Below the pieces are notes generated by a model. The model worked only from the letters and a program-made list of their open reading frames with translations, did no database searches and had not been told where the DNA came from. A DNA stretch of 6,161 nucleotides from Betaproteobacteria bacterium UBA2293 (GTDB lineage: Bacteria > Pseudomonadota > Gammaproteobacteria > Burkholderiales > Rhodocyclaceae), in the NCBI GenBank assembly GCA_002345845.1, contig DDWF01000322.1, positions 1 through 6,161 of the forward strand, given 5' to 3'. A program made the position numbers and the translations under genes. Numbering within the stretch: position 1 is the first letter of the stretch; each line of letters begins with the position of its first letter. Shown piece after piece: positions 5,327 to 6,161 of the stretch.

Positions 5327-5342
5327 TCCTTTAGGAAAAGGA
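5327..5342 (+). promoter_or_regulatory. Small hairpin over the thiG ribosome binding site
   Basis: TCCTTT (5327-5332) pairs exactly with AAAGGA (5337-5342) around an AGGA loop. The right arm is the thiG Shine-Dalgarno, which lies six bases before the ATG. An alternative pairing, TTCCT (5323-5327) with AGGAA (5333-5337), frees the main site. The stem is short and AT-containing, so any effect on thiG translation is uncertain. Confidence 0.3.
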
Positions 5343-5348
5343 TCTCCC

Positions 5349-6116
5349 ATGTCCGATCTGATCATCGCCAATCGCACCTTCTCGTCCCGGCTCCTCATCG
5401 GTACCGGAAAATTCTCCTCCAACGCCGCCATGGTCGCTGCCATGGAAGGCTCCGGCTGCGAGATTGTCACGGTTGCCCTGCGCCGCGTCGATGTCGATGA
5501 CCCCCAGGACAGCCTGTTGTCCCACATCGACCGGCACAAATATCTGCTCCTCCCCAATACCAGCGGTGCCCGCGATGCCGAAGAAGCGGTACGTCTCGCC
5601 CGCCTTTCCCGGGCGGCCGGCTGTGAGCCGTGGATCAAACTCGAAGTCACCCCGGACCCTTATTATCTCCTCCCTGATCCGATCGAGACCTTGAAAGCGG
5701 CGGAGATTCTCGTCAAGGAGGGCTTCATCGTCCTCCCTTACATCAACGCCGATCCGGTTCTCGCCAAGCGTCTGCAGGAAGTCGGGACCGCCACGGTTAT
5801 GCCGCTGGGCGCGCCGATCGGCACCAATCGCGGCCTGCGGACCCGGGAGCAGATCGCCATCATCATCGAGCAGGCGATCGTGCCGGTCATCGTCGATGCC
5901 GGTCTCGGTGCCCCCTCCCATGCTGCTGAAGCGATGGAGCTCGGTGCCGATGCGGTCCTGGTCAACACCGCTCTGGCGGTGGCGCGCGATCCGGGGTTGA
6001 TGGGGCAGGCTTTCCGCAAAGGGGTCGAAGCCGGGCGCGAAGGTTATCTCGCCGGTCTCGGCAGCGAACGGCGGCAGGCGGAGGCTTCCAGCCCGCTGAC
6101 CGGTTTTTTGCGTTGA
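5349..6116 (+). CDS. thiG: Thiazole synthase ThiG
   Basis: ThiG condenses 1-deoxy-D-xylulose 5-phosphate, dehydroglycine and sulfur from ThiS thiocarboxylate to give the thiazole phosphate of thiamine, in the cytoplasm. The 255-residue protein is a full-length (beta/alpha)8 barrel: opening [12 protein letters not shown] (11-22), VALRRVDVD (42-50), [20 protein letters not shown] (67-86), WIKLEV (95-100) with K97 as the Schiff-base lysine and E99 beside it, [17 protein letters not shown] phosphate loop (here [12 protein letters not shown], 151-162), and [20 protein letters not shown] (182-201) with D183. All key residues are kept. The start at ATG 5349 has AAGGA six bases upstream. It is the last complete gene of the thi operon in the window. 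The partner supplying dehydroglycine (thiH in anaerobes, thiO in aerobes) is expected nearby but is not seen here. Confidence 0.97.
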   Translation: MSDLIIANRTFSSRLLIGTGKFSSNAAMVAAMEGSGCEIVTVALRRVDVDDPQDSLLSHIDRHKYLLLPNTSGARDAEEAVRLARLSRAAGCEPWIKLEVTPDPYYLLPDPIETLKAAEILVKEGFIVLPYINADPVLAKRLQEVGTATVMPLGAPIGTNRGLRTREQIAIIIEQAIVPVIVDAGLGAPSHAAEAMELGADAVLVNTALAVARDPGLMGQAFRKGVEAGREGYLAGLGSERRQAEASSPLTGFLR

Positions 6117-6136
6117 TTGCAGTTCATTTATTTTTC

Positions 6137-6161
6137 CCCTCTCCCTGAGGGAGAGGGTCAG
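6137..6161 (-). repeat. Palindromic REP-like repeat unit, copy C, cut by the window edge
   Basis: A perfect 10-bp stem CCCTCTCCCT / AGGGAGAGGG (6137-6146 / 6148-6157) around a G is the reverse complement of the stem of copy A at 3262-3282. It starts 20 bases after the thiG stop and continues as TCAG off the window, consistent with the rest of the unit lying beyond. It could end or punctuate the thiG transcript, but no T-tract follows the stem within view. Confidence 0.75.

Noticed and set aside
5331..5921. Minus-strand open frame over thiG
   Set aside because: It is antisense to a fully conserved thiG and has no recognisable content.

Overview
The window is GC-rich, densely coded DNA whose gene content suggests an anaerobic delta-proteobacterium of the Desulfuromonas/Geobacter type. 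That placement is inferred from how the protein sequences look by eye; no search was run. No CDS-free stretch exceeds 300 bases. No phage, IS element, CRISPR array, rRNA or tRNA was seen.

Layout. Minus strand, left: the 5' end of an unidentified gene (1-49), coupled by an ATGA overlap to ttcA (46-831), a tRNA 2-thiocytidine synthetase. A divergent promoter region of about 100 bp with a perfect inverted repeat separates ttcA from the plus-strand genes. These are a divergent UbiD-family decarboxylase (933-2297), a ten-helix EamA/DMT transporter (2350-3222) and an HD-domain nucleotidase of the YfbR/HDDC2 type (start at 3417, ends 3992). The eamA-HD gap holds two facing copies of a palindromic repeat.

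Right third: a thiamine thiazole operon. A sigma70-like promoter (4003-4032) leads into a TPP riboswitch aptamer (4048-4141) and a 15-bp intrinsic terminator (4164-4209). Then come thiF (4220-5026), thiS (5121-5318) and thiG (5349-6116). ThiF adenylates the ThiS C-terminus, ThiS then carries sulfur as a thiocarboxylate, and ThiG uses that sulfur to build the thiazole phosphate of thiamine. The dehydroglycine source (thiH or thiO) is not in the window and may lie just downstream. TPP would shut the operon off by premature termination; a competing antiterminator pairing is visible. A REP-like element sits between thiF and thiS, and another repeat copy starts after thiG and runs off the end.

Most of this is ordinary biosynthetic chromosome. 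I found no convincing new multi-gene system. The points most worth a second look are the altered active-site residues of the UbiD paralog, the operator-like palindrome at 856-876, the repeat pair with compensatory base changes, and the fused ThiS-like domain of a ThiF that lacks the usual cysteines.
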